The notes under the pieces were generated by a model. That model was given only the letters and a program-made list of their open reading frames with translations. It was not told the origin of the DNA and did no database searches. From assembly GCA_015499995.1 (NCBI GenBank), contig JADNRV010000009.1, positions 186,001 through 250,000 on the forward strand: a DNA stretch of 64,000 nt, read 5' to 3'. The stretch is from Flammula alnicola. Taxonomy: Eukaryota; Basidiomycota; Agaricomycetes; Agaricales; Strophariaceae. Below, piece by piece: positions 10,511 through 22,902 of the stretch. The stretch's first letter is position 1; every line of letters starts with the position of its first letter. The position numbers were made by a program, and so were the translations under genes.

Positions 10511-12385
10511 ATGGGTTCTAGCACTGAAGTCGAGAAATACAGCGAGGACGCGCTCCCTGCGTACACTCCTATGCCATGGTACGTGACATAACTTGTTCTA
10601 ACTAAGGTACGGATTCTCATTCGGCGCTTGTAGGTCCCTCAAGGAAATTCGAGCGGCCATCCCTGCCGAGTTGTTCGTTCGGGACACCCCTCGCGGTCTT
10701 TTGTACTTTGCCCGTGATGTCCTCTTGGCCGCTTCCGCCTGGACTCTCGCGAGTTTCATCGACCCTTACTTCCAGTCCGAGACCACCAAGGCGGCTCTCA
10801 CACCCGTTGGCGCCGAAGTTGCCCGATGGGCTGCTTGGGGTGTCTAGTGAGTAATCAAATTGCATCGCATGAATATGCCAAACTCATATTGCGCTACAGC
10901 TGGTGGTTCCAAGGTCTCATCTTCACTGGCATCTGGGTTATTGGACATGAGGTTTGTATATCCCGACCATCGGGCTTGCGGATTTGCATTAACGGGGATT
11001 ACCATAGTGCGGACATGGCGCGTTCTCTGACCACAAGATCGTTAACGACGTCCTGGGCTTCGTGAGGCTCTTTTAATGGCGAATTCATCGGAATTGGGCT
11101 GACTTGCGCGCTTCTAGATCACCCACACCTTCTTGTGGACCCCGTACTTCTCCTGGAGGATCTCTCACCACCGTCACCACTCCAACCATGCTTCTATGGA
11201 ACGTGACGAGGTCTACGTTCCCAAGACTCGGGAAGATCTCGGTATCCCGGAGAAGGCTAATGATGAAATTGAATGGGACGAGCTCTTCGGCGACACCCCC
11301 ATCTACACGCTGTACATGCTGATCCGCCAGCAACTTCTTGCTTTCCCCGCTTACCTTCGTCCGTATTTCGTCTTATATATACTGAAATCCATGGTGGGCT
11401 TATTCGTTTCCTTTGCTAGTTTTCAACGTTTCAGGCCAGAAGACCTACCCCAAATGGACCAACCACTTTGACCCCAACTCAATCCTCTTCACCAAGGCTC
11501 AGCGCAACGCTGTCATCATGTCCAACATCGGTATTGCCGCCATGGTCTGGGGTGTCACTTACTCTTGCTCCGTTTACGGCGTCGCCAATACCCTCAAGTA
11601 CTACTTCATCCCCTGGCTCGAGGTTTCCCATTGGTGTAAGCTTTTTACTTATTTCCGCGCCGACCCGGTACACTTTAACTGACATAACCATTGATATCCC
11701 CAGTCATCATGATCACTTACCTCCACCACACCGACCCCACCCTCCCCCACTACCGTGGCAAGGAGTGGAACTTCCAGCGTGGTGCCGCCGCTACCGTCGA
11801 CAGGCCCTTCCTCGGATGGCAAGGACGCTTCTTCCTCCACGATGTCGCCCACTTCCATGTTGTCCACCACGTGAGTACTATCCACTCGAAGCATGAGGCA
11901 AAAAAAAACCCACCGTGCTCACGCGCTGCATTTTCCGTTCTTCCCACCAGTTCTTCCCGAAGATGCCTTTCTGTAAGTAATCTTATCTTCCCACAGGGGC
12001 ACGCCACGCTCTCTGAAGTGCTCCGCCCGAGCGGATCTCTGATCATTAAAACCGACTGATTGCTTGCTTGTCCCTGATCCGCAGACCACGGCCCTGAGGC
12101 TACCCAGCACTTGAAGGCGTTCATCGGCGACCACTATGCGTCCTCTGACAAGCCCGTCTTCCAGGCCCTCTGGGAGAGCTACAACGCGTGCCAGTTCGTC
12201 GAGAACGAGGGTGAGAGATGTTCTGCTTAAATTAGGATCTCTCGAGACTCGAATGCCGTGAACTGACCGATGCCGATCATCCCGCTCTCTTCTTTTTAGG
12301 TGACGTTCTTTTCTACCGCAACAAGAAAGGCCAAGCCCTCCGCCGCCCTGCCGATCAGTACAGGGTCCCGACGAAGTCTCAGTAA
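10511..12385 (+). CDS. Delta-12-type fatty acid desaturase (paralog 2)
   Basis: Second membrane di-iron desaturase. Exon 1 encodes [20 protein letters not shown]; about eight further exons follow, ending ...[10 protein letters not shown], roughly 440 residues in total. The three histidine boxes are HECGH (the codons for HE and CGH are split by the intron around 10952-11009), HHRHH ([13 protein letters not shown]) and HVVHH ([17 protein letters not shown], across an intron). Family stretches such as [17 protein letters not shown] and [12 protein letters not shown] are intact. It is closest in appearance to the main oleate desaturase of Agaricomycetes. It faces away from paralog 1 across a shared region that contains a TIR element. 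Codon use is strongly biased to C/G-ending codons, more so than in its neighbour, which suggests higher expression. Confidence 0.93.
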
Positions 12386-12567
12386 AGGGTGTGCTGGATA
12401 CGACGATTACCTCTCAATCGTGCTCTCGTTCATGTAGTACCAATCGGATAGGAGTACGACTACTCGGTAGAATTTATAGTTAGACATGTCATCAATCATC
12501 TTTTCTCGTTTTGTGTTCAGCGCCCTATGCTATCTTAAGGTCTCTGCAGTGCCATCTCAGTTGTATA

Positions 12568-13161
12568 GAGTTGACTCCCTCTTAACCCATACCTATGATA
12601 ATCGGTAACTCCTTATATATTATATCCCATAGCTCGACCCGTCCACCGACTCGGCTCGCGGGGAATTGCATACCATAACCCATAGGTTCACAATAACCCA
12701 TAACCTATACCCCCCCCCCCCCCAAATGCAAAACCAATAGATTTAAGCTACTATATTGAGTAGAATATCATAACTCCAGGGCCAAATAATTAGTTTATCG
12801 GTTGCCCATGGCCATGATGCGCCACTTGAACAGCTCAAAAGTAGCCTTGTTAGCCTCTTGACCCGCAACATTGTCATTTTCGCCTCAAAACATAACCATG
12901 GCATAATTTTCACACGACTCTTACGACCACAAGACTATTTTCATTGGGTCTGACTGAAAAAATTCAGCGGTTTTGATTCACAACAGTCTATTACTGTCCA
13001 CAGCACATTTCAGCACGAATCCGTTGTCCATCGTCCACTATTTTTTCTATCGTTTTTCGAATCTATTTTTAGCCTACCTCTGTAGAGCCATAAGCGCTAA
13101 GCCCTGATAACCCATAGCCTGGGCATCCACCGAGGGGTATGTGTTATGAGGGAGTCGACTG
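12568..13161. mobile_element. Non-autonomous TIR element, TA target (long copy)
   Basis: A 594-bp element flanked by TA (12566-12567 and 13162-13163). The left end reads GAGTTGACTCCCTCTTAACC and the right end, reversed, reads CAGTCGACTCCCTCATAACA, so the inverted ends match over about 25 nt with a few differences. AACCCATA-type words recur inside both ends. The subterminal word CATACCCCTCGGTGGA (reversed at the right end) is shared with the 184-bp copy at 61495, so both belong to one family. A run of 14 C lies at 12710-12723. No transposase frame is present. The ends and the TA duplication fit a pogo/Tigger-like family. Confidence 0.75.
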
Positions 13162-13163
13162 TA

Positions 13164-14886
13164 CAATCATTCCCTTTAAAGCGCACAATCAGTTAATCAA
13201 ATATGAAGTGAGTTTCGACCTGAATCCACGATTTTTTTTTTGGCCCAGTACATTTTCAACACTGCGGAGACCGCTGAGACGTCTGAATGACTGTGATACG
13301 TCTGATGGCGCCTGATCAAGCTGCCAGAATAATGGGCTGGAGTAAAATGGAAGTTCTATTTTCTCACCGGAAAAATAGGAGAGAGTAGTTGATGACGATT
13401 ATCCGTGTGCTCCTACCAAGTCAATGGCAACGATAGATTACTTCTATTCGCTCTGATGTCGAAGATAAAAGTTTACTCGGCGATCAAGGGTAGATAAGTA
13501 TCATTAGATGGATGTGACTGGACATACCGTACATCATAGATGTACACTTCTACATAGATAGTGCGCATCGTGCAGAGTGCATAGCTCAGACTGGAACGAG
13601 ACTGCATTCCGCAAATGAGTTTTCCCGGCTGTTTCGAAGCCTTTAATACATGTGATGTCGGATATACCGCTTGGGTTGGACGGCGAGAGCTTTGCGTAAT
13701 AATTATTTATGTTATCGAACGATCGTAGCTCACTAGTAATGCAGACACTTCATTGATGAACAAGAATCTCATTGCTCCGCTCAAGTTTCCCCGTTAAAAC
13801 GGTTGTCTGTCTCGGACTCCAGGTACTCTAAGGAATCTAGGATGCAATAAGTTGAACCGAAAAAGAGCCCCTCGAACAATAATCACGACTCCTTCATCCA
13901 CGCACTACACATTCTGGTGGTTAAACCAAGGGTATTACTTATAACCATCGTCCCGGGCCCCGCCGCCCCCGAGTAAATTTCCCTGCAGCACCATCGGCGT
14001 GTGGTCTGTCCCGCAACAAAAATACGGCTGAATTTAATTTATAAAAATTGCATGATTCAATAGCCATTCCTCACAGTTATTGCAGGTTATAAAGTAATAT
14101 CACTGCTTGTAGCCTTACAGGTCGAAGTCGGACATTCGGATGTGTGCCCAAAATAGGCCGCCTACCTAATTCGGGGCTGTGGGAATAATGTGGCCACCAT
14201 CAAAAATCAAAATCCCGCCGTATTTTCGTTCCCGTTACTTACATATGTTTGTAAATTAATATCTTAGATGCAAGGACCACATGGTTTCCATTAAGTATGT
14301 ACATTGCTTACGGCTTTATCATGTGTATTTTGTCGTCGGTTTGTGGCCGTACTTGTTCATATTTGGCGACGGACCCTTTGCAAACAACAGACAATATGAG
14401 AGGTTTTTGCCAAATAGGGCCAAACAACTATTGTCTTTTTGATGGAAATTCAACTCAGCTTTGTTCAATAAAAACCGCTTAGAGGAACAATGGGCGAAAC
14501 ACAATGGTCTGTCGACCTCCACTACCACATTGTAATGGCCTTTAGGAAGGGGTAACTACGGATACCTTTCTCATATAAATATGAGGGCGGTCTTCGGTAT
14601 TGAATCCCTCAACAGGTACTCTCCTGAACCACTCTAGTCACTCCAGCTTCGTTTGCTTCACACACTCAAGATCTCGCCAAGTTTCGGTATCTCAGGAGGT
14701 GGCTATCTCATATCCTCTATCTTTCTTTTCATTACTCTAATTTTATTTCTGCTTTTTTTCAGATAATTTCTATTCGACTCATATACGACCCATTAAATTT
14801 TCATTCGCCTAAATTTATCCAACCTTCGAATCGCCGGTCGATATATTGCATCTTTTGCATCCTACTTCACGAATTTTAAGACTAGA
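13164..14886. other. Intergenic stretch and long leader of the BTG-like gene
   Basis: No gene is supported before the BTG-like gene. TATAAATA at 14574-14581 lies about 310 nt ahead of its start codon, with CT-rich sequence after it, so the leader is probably long and may contain an intron ending near the T-rich tract before 14762. Confidence 0.4.
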
Positions 14887-16056
14887 ATGGCTTTCAACAA
14901 CGTCCTTCCTGCCCCCGCCATGGTCCCCACCAGCATCACCCAGGCTATCAACTTCTTGACACGCCCCCTTATCCTTACTCAGAGTCCCGACATCGTCGCT
15001 TGTTTCCAGTCGATCCTGAGGACGACTCTCCAGGCAGCCTACGCGCCAAGCCGTGATTCTCACCTTGTCCTTTCGTTTTCCGCGACTTCTCTTCCCCCAC
15101 GCCCCGTTTACGCAGCGTGCATAGCCTCGGGAATCAACTGGTCCGACTGGATCAGCCTCCTTGGCGCCCGCGAGTTCGACCTCATCATTATGCCCCACTC
15201 TGTTCTCGTTACCTACGATGGTGTCAACCCGCAGACCGTTGTCGTGTGGTCTGAGAGCACCCTCACCCCAGCCAGGCGCTCTCTTCTCGCCCGCCTCAAC
15301 ATCCAAGAGCCGCAGGTGCCTATCAGCAAACTCGGACAGCAGTCCATGATGCAGGCATCCCTCCGCGCAACCGTCAGCTCTGCACTGGCTCGCGTTCAGA
15401 CCCGCACCCTCGCCCAGCAGCTGCTCGAGTCGGACCACAAGGAGGAGGCCGACGAGATCTTCGCCATGATCTCCAAGACCGCCATCATGTCGCCCACCCC
15501 CACCCGCGAGAAGTTCGCGCTCGACAGCCCCGCCTTGTTCGTGCCTTCTACAGATGCCTTCCCCTCCCCCCTTTCTTCCCCCGAGGCCATTTCCTCTCCA
15601 GACAGCTCCAGGCCAAGCTCTCGTTCCTCGACCTTCTCCTCATTTTCGTTCTCCTCAGACGACGAGAGCGCCACCTCCGTCTCCTCCATCTCCTCCTTCG
15701 ACTTCTTGGCTTCCACTAAGCCATCGGCCACCATTAAGACCCCCATTAATACCTTTAACAAACGCGCCCCCGTTTTCGTTCCCCGCCAACAACAACCCCG
15801 CGCCGCCGCCGCCGCTCCTCGCGTGTTCATTGACAACACCAAGAAGGACGTGACTAAGTACCTCTACCAGGGCGGAGTTAGCACCGTCCTCACTGGTGGC
15901 GTCATGCTCGGCGGAGGCGCCGCCCCCTCCGCCAAGGCCAAGGCCGGCGCGGAGCAGGTACCCAAGTACCGCGCCCCAGTCGGAGGGAGGAAGTTGCCCA
16001 CCCCGACTCAAAATGCAGCCTCCGCCAACTCTTGGAGGCGCACTGCCCGCGTTTAA
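14887..16056 (+). CDS. Possible BTG/Tob-like (anti-proliferative) domain protein
   Basis: Single exon, 389 residues, strongly biased to C-ending codons as in highly expressed genes. Residues 1-120 form the only likely folded domain. The run LPPRPVYAACIASGINWSDW followed by LLGAREFDLIIMPHSVLVTY resembles box A/box B of the BTG/Tob fold ('..P.i..A....gl......lLp.el.lwvDP.eVsyr'), which in animals binds the CAF1 deadenylase; this match is by eye and moderate. Residues about 200-290 are low-complexity Ser/Pro (PSSRSSTFSSFSFSSDDES), probably disordered and phosphorylated. The C terminus is basic and Ala/Gly rich with a GGVMLGGGAA patch. Function in this fungus is inference; it could instead be a lineage-specific regulator. 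Confidence 0.6.
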   Translation: MAFNNVLPAPAMVPTSITQAINFLTRPLILTQSPDIVACFQSILRTTLQAAYAPSRDSHLVLSFSATSLPPRPVYAACIASGINWSDWISLLGAREFDLIIMPHSVLVTYDGVNPQTVVVWSESTLTPARRSLLARLNIQEPQVPISKLGQQSMMQASLRATVSSALARVQTRTLAQQLLESDHKEEADEIFAMISKTAIMSPTPTREKFALDSPALFVPSTDAFPSPLSSPEAISSPDSSRPSSRSSTFSSFSFSSDDESATSVSSISSFDFLASTKPSATIKTPINTFNKRAPVFVPRQQQPRAAAAAPRVFIDNTKKDVTKYLYQGGVSTVLTGGVMLGGGAAPSAKAKAGAEQVPKYRAPVGGRKLPTPTQNAASANSWRRTARV

Positions 16057-16656
16057 ACGCTTTTTATTATCCACCACGCTCAACGCTCAAGATCAAGACG
16101 ACATTGTACGACACACGCTGCCCTCAAAAATAACACGATTCTGTGCACGATAACGCTCTGAACACTCTTCGGTCTTTCCTTCTTTTTTTTTCGGCTTTTC
16201 TGTATCCTTTAATTGTAACTGTAACTCAACTCACCTTTGGCTGTCTTTAGATTTTTCCTCTTTTTTTGTAGCGTTATTCGTCGCTTTGCTTTGCTGATCA
16301 CGAGCTTCTGATCTATTACCCTTTCTGGCTCTCTCCCTCTTCATTCAAATCGAAACATTCTCGTAGCTCTTAGCCGAGACCTAATCCTGCTTCCTCTCTT
16401 GGACTCCCTTGTTGTCACCTACGGTTTTTCCAGGTCTAACTCCTGTATCATCTTTGGCCATTTGGGTCAATCTGCTTACTGTGTATTATTGTACCAAGTT
16501 ACTTTGGTAACTTTTTAATGTTCACATTGTGCGCTATCTCTCAATAACTTTCTGGACCTTTAACATACCGCGCTTAGCTGCAAGTAAGATGGTTCTCCTA
16601 TAATTCGAGGTTCGACATATAATACCACTTCTCTAGGGATAATTGTCGACTTATAA
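16057..16656. other. Region between convergent 3' ends
   Basis: Holds the T-rich 3' untranslated sequence of the plus-strand gene ending at 16056 and the 3' side of the minus-strand sugar porter. Several T runs occur between 16180 and 16270. No gene is seen. Confidence 0.5.
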
Positions 16657-19600
16657 TTAGTTCTTGCTATCGCTGTCATACTCCGCATGTTCGATAGCAC
16701 CCTTTGCTTCCACGTCGCCGGATGCAATCATGCCAGCCTTCTCGGTAAGAGCGCCTGGGATAAAAGTACCTGGATAATGGGTTTAGAATGTCGTTCAAAA
16801 ACATTTGGGAGTGATCTCCTTACCTTGGCGGAGATCTCTTTCCGCAGCCAGGCGATCGCCAACCTTGGCGTAGGATGTTCCCGGTACGAAGAGTGGGGCG
16901 TCTTCGAACAAAGCATCCATCTCTGTAATATGTACGCTTTATTACGAATGCGACATGCAATTGACGTGGCCGTTCCTCACCCTCAAGACGGCGTCCACAG
17001 GTTTCCTAATGCTCAGAAGTTCAACGAATTCGGCACAAGTGAGAAAAGAAGCACTGACAGGGAAAAAAGCCCATACGAACAACGCGCTGTAAAACATCGT
17101 CAGACGACGAAAATGTGACCCTTTACTCGTACTACACGGGACGTACTTGGTATGTCCGCAGATTGCAAATACGAGGTCTGCCAAGTTGGAAGAATTGATT
17201 CAGTACTGCCTCCTGCCATAATCGCCGTAACGTACAGAATCTGTCAAGACCATGTCAGAGCCTGTTATGATGATGAGGACGCCGTGTTACTCACTTCCAT
17301 CCAATGGCCTGAAAAGCCCTCGGCGTCACTTGGGCTATGAAGCTAAGGCGGATCATATGAGCGAAATAGTATAAAGATTTAAGAGACAGCTGAACGTCAA
17401 CGAACAAGTTTGAGATCCACGACGATGAGCTCGTAATGGCTGTGCTCTTGGCTCTTGTCCTTGTCGAGAAAATCTCAGCCGGGTATGCCCAGGATAAGGG
17501 TCCGATACAGGCGCTAAAGAAGAAGTTGAAGATCCATGTCCTGTCGAGAATCACAGTAAGTGAGATGCGAGAGAATTCAGAGTGTCTTCTTACGTTACTA
17601 GGGAAAGAACATGGGTCAGAAACACAGAAGTAGCTTGGTATCTAGTTAAATTACTTACTAATGAAAATCTAAGGGAAGCCAAGGTTAGATGCAGGAGGTC
17701 TCTAACGTGTCGAAGAGAACATGTTGAACTCACATAATGCGCCTACATGACGGACGCGGTCAGTCCATTTCAGCATATCGTTCCGACATTACTCACAGCG
17801 TTACTGAAGTAAAATCATCATCAGCACCAACCCAACACGTCTGACATTGTCAACTTACTTGTTAACTGTCCCAGGCCATCTTGCCATTAGTATTGCACCA
17901 ACCACGAAAGATAGCCCAGATGCGATGTTTCCTATAATCAAAGGCTTTCTTCTGCCGGTGTGGTCGACCCACATAACACAGCACGCCTCGCCGATAAGGG
18001 CGATGACGCTGTTGATCGACTGGAATAGAAGCACGCGGGTAGACGTGAATCCCATCTGAATGCTTTTAAGCGTTTGTCCTGATCTAAGTAGTCGACAGAA
18101 GGGAACATACGGTCACGAAAATCTATGTTGCGTCAGGCGTCGAGTATGTGCTTGAACATAGGAGAGATGTCACCTACCGTCGTGGAATAGTATTGAATCG
18201 CGCTGACACCTGGCGAAATCAGACATTCAGTTAATATACAAGAAACAGCGAATGAGCGAACCAGTCATTTGGACCGAAAATTGGAGGATATATCTGATAT
18301 AAAAGTCAGCACAGAGATATCAATGAAATACCATAAAATCTTTACCCAAGGCTGACACGACGAAGATTGCTGGGCACTGTGAATAATTCTTTCCAGCTGC
18401 ACTCAACTGTAAATCGAAACTACAACGAAAGCGAATGCTGGCCAACTTTCCTGGATTCTCCGATGTCACGCGCTTTATGAATGTCGGCTTTCATGTCTTC
18501 GATTTGAGAAAGCACAAAGCGATCCGTTACGTCCCCATTTGAGTGTAGACGGGCAAGTGTGGTCAACGCTGAGGGAGACGATCAGAAAAAAAATCGATGT
18601 CTACTGCGATCCTTACCTTCATCCATTCGTCCCTTCTCTGCAAGCCAACGAGGACTACGCAACAAAATTAGTCTGAATATCACATGTGAGAATATTTTCA
18701 CATGCGACTCAGGGAGAAGTAAAATGAATGCGAGTAGTGGAATAGCGGGAATAATCTGGGTTAAGCTGGATGAGCAAATCATGTGCGGTGCAAGGATTTA
18801 TTCATCGGCGTTACCTGAATGCATAAAGGTACTCTCCATTCGGCCGGCGTCCCCTTCAAGCCTGCGGACGTTCCAAATGTCTGGCATAATGAGGGTTGAG
18901 TATGATATACATCAATTCTGCTCCGAAACCACTGACAATCCATGAGGCACAGAATGCTATTTCAGTAATTAATCATCCTCGTAGTAAAACTCTCAATCTA
19001 AGAGGCCCACGTACCTCCAATCCCAAGCATGAATTGCTGTAACGTGGTTAGGCGCCCTCGAATACTTGGATGTGCGATTTCAGCCTACATAAACGTTAGT
19101 TGTACCCCTTTGCGAAAGGTTCAAGGACCTGCCTGATATAGAGGTGCGAGATCTGACACGATGCCAACTCCAAAACCTGAATCATACCATGAAAAGTCAT
19201 CTTCACCCTTCTCCCGTGAAAACTACCTGCGAAGAACCGTCCGGCTAGCATCATATCCATATTCTGCGCTCCTGTTTGAAGGGCACCTCCAAACCTAAAA
19301 GAGACAAAATATGAGCAGCAGTAACACGAAACGTTTTGGAAGTAGCATGCACATATAGACAGCCGCTCCAAGTTGGATAGACTTGCGTCTACCAAATCTG
19401 TCCGCAACATATGCAACCGGAACCATCCCGAAGAAACTGGACAAAGTGAGCAATACACATCTGGCAGTTGAGAGCTCGTGAATACTAACCATCCAAGGAC
19501 TGTCCACTCAAAGGTGATCAACAACCCAACTTTGCCCCATTACGATGAAAGTAAACCACAAACCAAATATACTAGCAATTAAACCTTGAAGGTTAGAATT

Positions 19601-19847
19601 GTTGTATCGTGGACCCATCACGCGCTTTACCAGAATAAGTCAAGGTGAGAGAAAAATGGCTTGAAGACGTACGATGAAGTCCGGAGCCGGTAACACTCCT
19701 GCGATAACACCCAAATCATATCCAAAAATAATACTTCCAAGGCCTGTTCAGCACCAAATTAGAGCATGCATCACTTGGGAAATATGAGAAACTTTTACTG
19801 GCGAACAGGCCACATAACCATGTGTAGACTTTAGGAGGAAGATTCAT
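16657..19847 (-). CDS. MFS sugar porter
   Basis: Twelve-span major facilitator of the sugar porter family, expected in the plasma membrane. The gene is broken by many small introns. It starts MNLPPKVYTWLCGLFAS, joined to LGSIIFGYDLGVIAGVLPAP (loop and helix 1). Then come VADRFGRRKSIQLG (signature between helices 2 and 3), LRSPRWLAEKGR (PESPRWL-type motif before the central loop), STRVLLFQSINSVIALIGEA with DHTGRRKPLIIGNI, and SWAYPAEIFSTRTRAKSTAI. The end is rebuilt across introns as FFPETCGRRLEEMDALFE and an acidic tail ending DSDSKN. All hallmark motifs of the family are intact. It lies 530 nt downstream of the GH51 gene on the same strand, suggesting uptake of arabinose or related sugars, but substrate is not readable from sequence. 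Individual intron borders in the last third are uncertain. Confidence 0.86.
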
Positions 19848-20379
19848 GCTCAAAAGCGTGCTTCGATCGACTTGACGGTAGATATGTCAGATACAGAAGT
19901 GAGGTGGGGTTTCGAAGTCTCCTCTGTTTTCTTAAATAACAGAACGTACATACTTATGTGAACATGCCTAGATAGAAGGCGGCAGTGGCGGACCGCCCCA
20001 CACTTCAGGTCAATTCTCAATATTCCTATGCGGTCATGGGGCCGTCTGGTGATCACACGACAACCCCATAAGCTAAAGGTTGCCTGTTTTTTGACCTCAA
20101 GTAGGTCGCTAAAGCGAGCCTTTAGGAGCTGAAATTGCCTGGATCAAATAGAAATAGACATTTACGAATTATTTGTATCCACAAGTTGTCTCTCACAAAT
20201 TGATTTAGACCTGAAATTCCTGATTTCGGCGGCAGTATCCATATAACAGAAGGGTCCAACATCTCAAAAAATGTATGTGTTGGAGGACCTGGTAGCCAAG
20301 AAGATATCAATGTTAGAGCGAGTGTCAGATAAATATAGAGACTTCTTATAATTACACGAAGAGACTTCCCGCGTCCTTA
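19848..20379. other. Spacer between GH51 gene and sugar porter
   Basis: About 530 nt holding the 3' side of the arabinofuranosidase gene and the promoter of the sugar porter. No further gene is seen. Confidence 0.5.
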
Positions 20380-22902
20380 TCAGCCCGATAACTCGAAGAC
20401 AAGAACTGTGGAGATAAAATAAGGACTTGGATCGATCGATCTCAGCGAAAACTTGAGAAGAACATACTTTGAAAAGAGTGCTTCTTCAGCTTATAACTTC
20501 CGGTGAATTTCTCCGTCCTAACAACCGTCTTCACCTTCTCTTCGTCGAAACCATTGCCTGCCTTGAGATCATCGTGCCAAACTTCATGAGCCGTAACTTG
20601 ATCCTTGACGCTTGTCTGAGGCCCAAAGAGAATTGGAACGTCGAACTCCTCCACGTCGCTCCTGTTGACAATAGCGATCCTGATCTCCTTCGTTCCCTGT
20701 TCCGTGGGAGCCAAGACAGCGCTAACGTCGACAAACTTCGTCAACTTGGAGAAGTCTGGCGTATGGACGCTCAGGTCATGCACAAATTTCGGTACGGTTG
20801 GACCAATATATGTCAGAGAGGGAGCCGGATTTGTCACATGCACCGAAAGGGAAGATCCTCGCATGAGCTTCGAGAACAGTTGAAGAGGATAGTAAGTCGT
20901 CTACACATTCGCCGTAAATGTAATGATCCCTTGGAACGGACTATTTGACACACCTGTTTGAACAAACCTGTGGGAGATGTAATGATCTATTCATAAGATA
21001 AGTCGGCACCGACAGTCATCATGTGAATGCAAAAACTTCTTACAGGAGATATAACGTTCACAGACCTAGAAACAAAATAGTTAGGGTTACGTCTTTCCCA
21101 GGAGAAGAGAACAACTGACTGAGCAATGCAGGCTATTTTCACGACATCCGCCTTGCGAATAAACACATTCAACCAAGAAGAAACGGCTATGAATAGATTA
21201 GACGTATGCGATAGTTCGTAACAAAATAGGCATACCAAGTGCGTCAGAAAGATTATAATGTTCCTCAGCCCCTTTCTCGCCAGGTGCTTTGCGTCGCTTG
21301 AATATAGGGCGTCATGTATAAAGAATTGTACTGCCTACCACGAACTGGGTCCCTAACAAGAAATCAGAATGGGTAAGCGGGACGAGAGGGAAAAAAAACA
21401 TACCAGACATTCCACTCATCGAAGCATCTACATCATGCCAGTAATGATAAGTATCCTTGGCGATCACAGAAGGGATGGAAAATTACACAGTCAACTCCTT
21501 GCTTAAGCCACTTTCGATCTTCGCAAGATCAATGAGAGAACGCGTGATCTCCAATCCTTTCTCTGCAGCTGCGGCTATAATGCGAAATGTGCGAGATATA
21601 TTGTGGCTGGAAAAGTTGGAAAGAGAAGGGCGACTTACGGCCCATGACGTTTACAGCATGTTTGCCCTCGCTAACCGTGTACACTGAGAGACGATCATCA
21701 AAATCGAATCGTTTGAGTAAAGGTCGAATGAAACGCACAATGGATCGAATGGAAGTCTACCACAGGTGCGAGCTTTCTGATTGTGACGCGGTCCCAGTCC
21801 GAGAAACCCGTTTCTATAAAGGCATCGGTAATCATGATAAATCGACATGCATAGCTCTTTACAAACCTCCACACGAAATCAGCTTGATAGTAGGATCGAG
21901 GAGTCGAAGAGCCTTGGCCCATTGAAAAGCCTTTTTTGCGTAGTCTTGCGACTCCATCTGTCCAACTGTAGAATTCCGGTCAGGATACTGTTTGACTGCA
22001 GTTAGACCCGTCTTTACCCTGCCATGGACCCCATACTTCGTTGCCTATCAAGGGATGGGCTCAACTTAAGACCGCGGCAAGATAGAGAAAAGAATTTACC
22101 AAGAGCCCAATACTAAAGTAAACCGTGAGTTATCTGAGGTCTCCCATCGACGAGGAGAACAAGAGCACACCTTGACCCCGTAAGGTTTTTCATGGCCATT
22201 CTTCTTGCGCAGATTAGCGTAATAGGTATTTGACGAGCTGCGATAGGAGTTAGACTGCCGAAGCTTTCGAATATGAAACCTGGCGAAGTTACCTGTTGCA
22301 GTATTCTACCCATCCAAGCGCGTCTTCCAACGTTCCCGTGCCCATGTTCAAACATATAAAAGGTTCAGTCCCTAATTCGCGGCACCAAGCAATGAACTCA
22401 TCTATAAATGGTCAGGACAGATAGACACTGCAGGCAGGTTAGACCTCACCCGTTCCAAACTGGTTGCTTTCTTCGGTTAACCATGCGAGCTCAGGCCTGC
22501 GTGGACGGAGTTCTTTAGGTCCGACGCCATCTGACAACACCGGCACTTGTTAGCTCGACCCTTAGCTCAAGTTATTTCCTACGCGCACCTTGCCAACGAT
22601 AGGTACTGACGAAGTTCCTACATTGGAAATGTGGGTAATTTGTCACTGGCTTCGGAGAAGACAATTCAGACATACCCTCCCGGATACCTTACTAGCGGTA
22701 TATTGAGAGCCTTCAACGCCTCCATGACGTCTTTCCTAAATCCTGTATTCTTGTCGGCTAACCCATGCTCATTCTCGGGGTCGTGTATCCCGCCATAAAT
22801 GCATCTTCCCATATGTTCCGTGAAACCAGAATAGATGCGAGGATCGACCTCATCGATGACACGCGCCGAGTCGATGTGTATGCTGGGAGATGCTGCGACC
22901 AT
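20380..22902 (-). CDS. GH51 alpha-L-arabinofuranosidase
   Basis: Retaining glycoside hydrolase that removes arabinofuranose side chains from arabinan, arabinoxylan and related glycans. About ten exons. The N terminus [11 protein letters not shown] lacks a signal peptide, so this is the intracellular type, acting on imported oligosaccharides. It continues [19 protein letters not shown] and [12 protein letters not shown]. The acid/base Glu lies in [13 protein letters not shown] (rebuilt across two introns near 22020-22110); the nucleophile Glu lies in CFDEWNVW (near 21405-21428). The C-terminal beta domain reads [11 protein letters not shown] and ends with a short last exon, HSFQILVFELSG, reached through an intron starting gtatgt; reading through would give a less typical end at 20442. 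The start is the ATG at 22902; the frame above it has no ATG. A sugar porter follows downstream. Confidence 0.9.

Noticed and set aside
15396..16083. Long minus-strand frames opposite the BTG-like gene
   Set aside because: They mirror C-biased Ser/Pro/Ala codons of the plus-strand gene and lack independent support.
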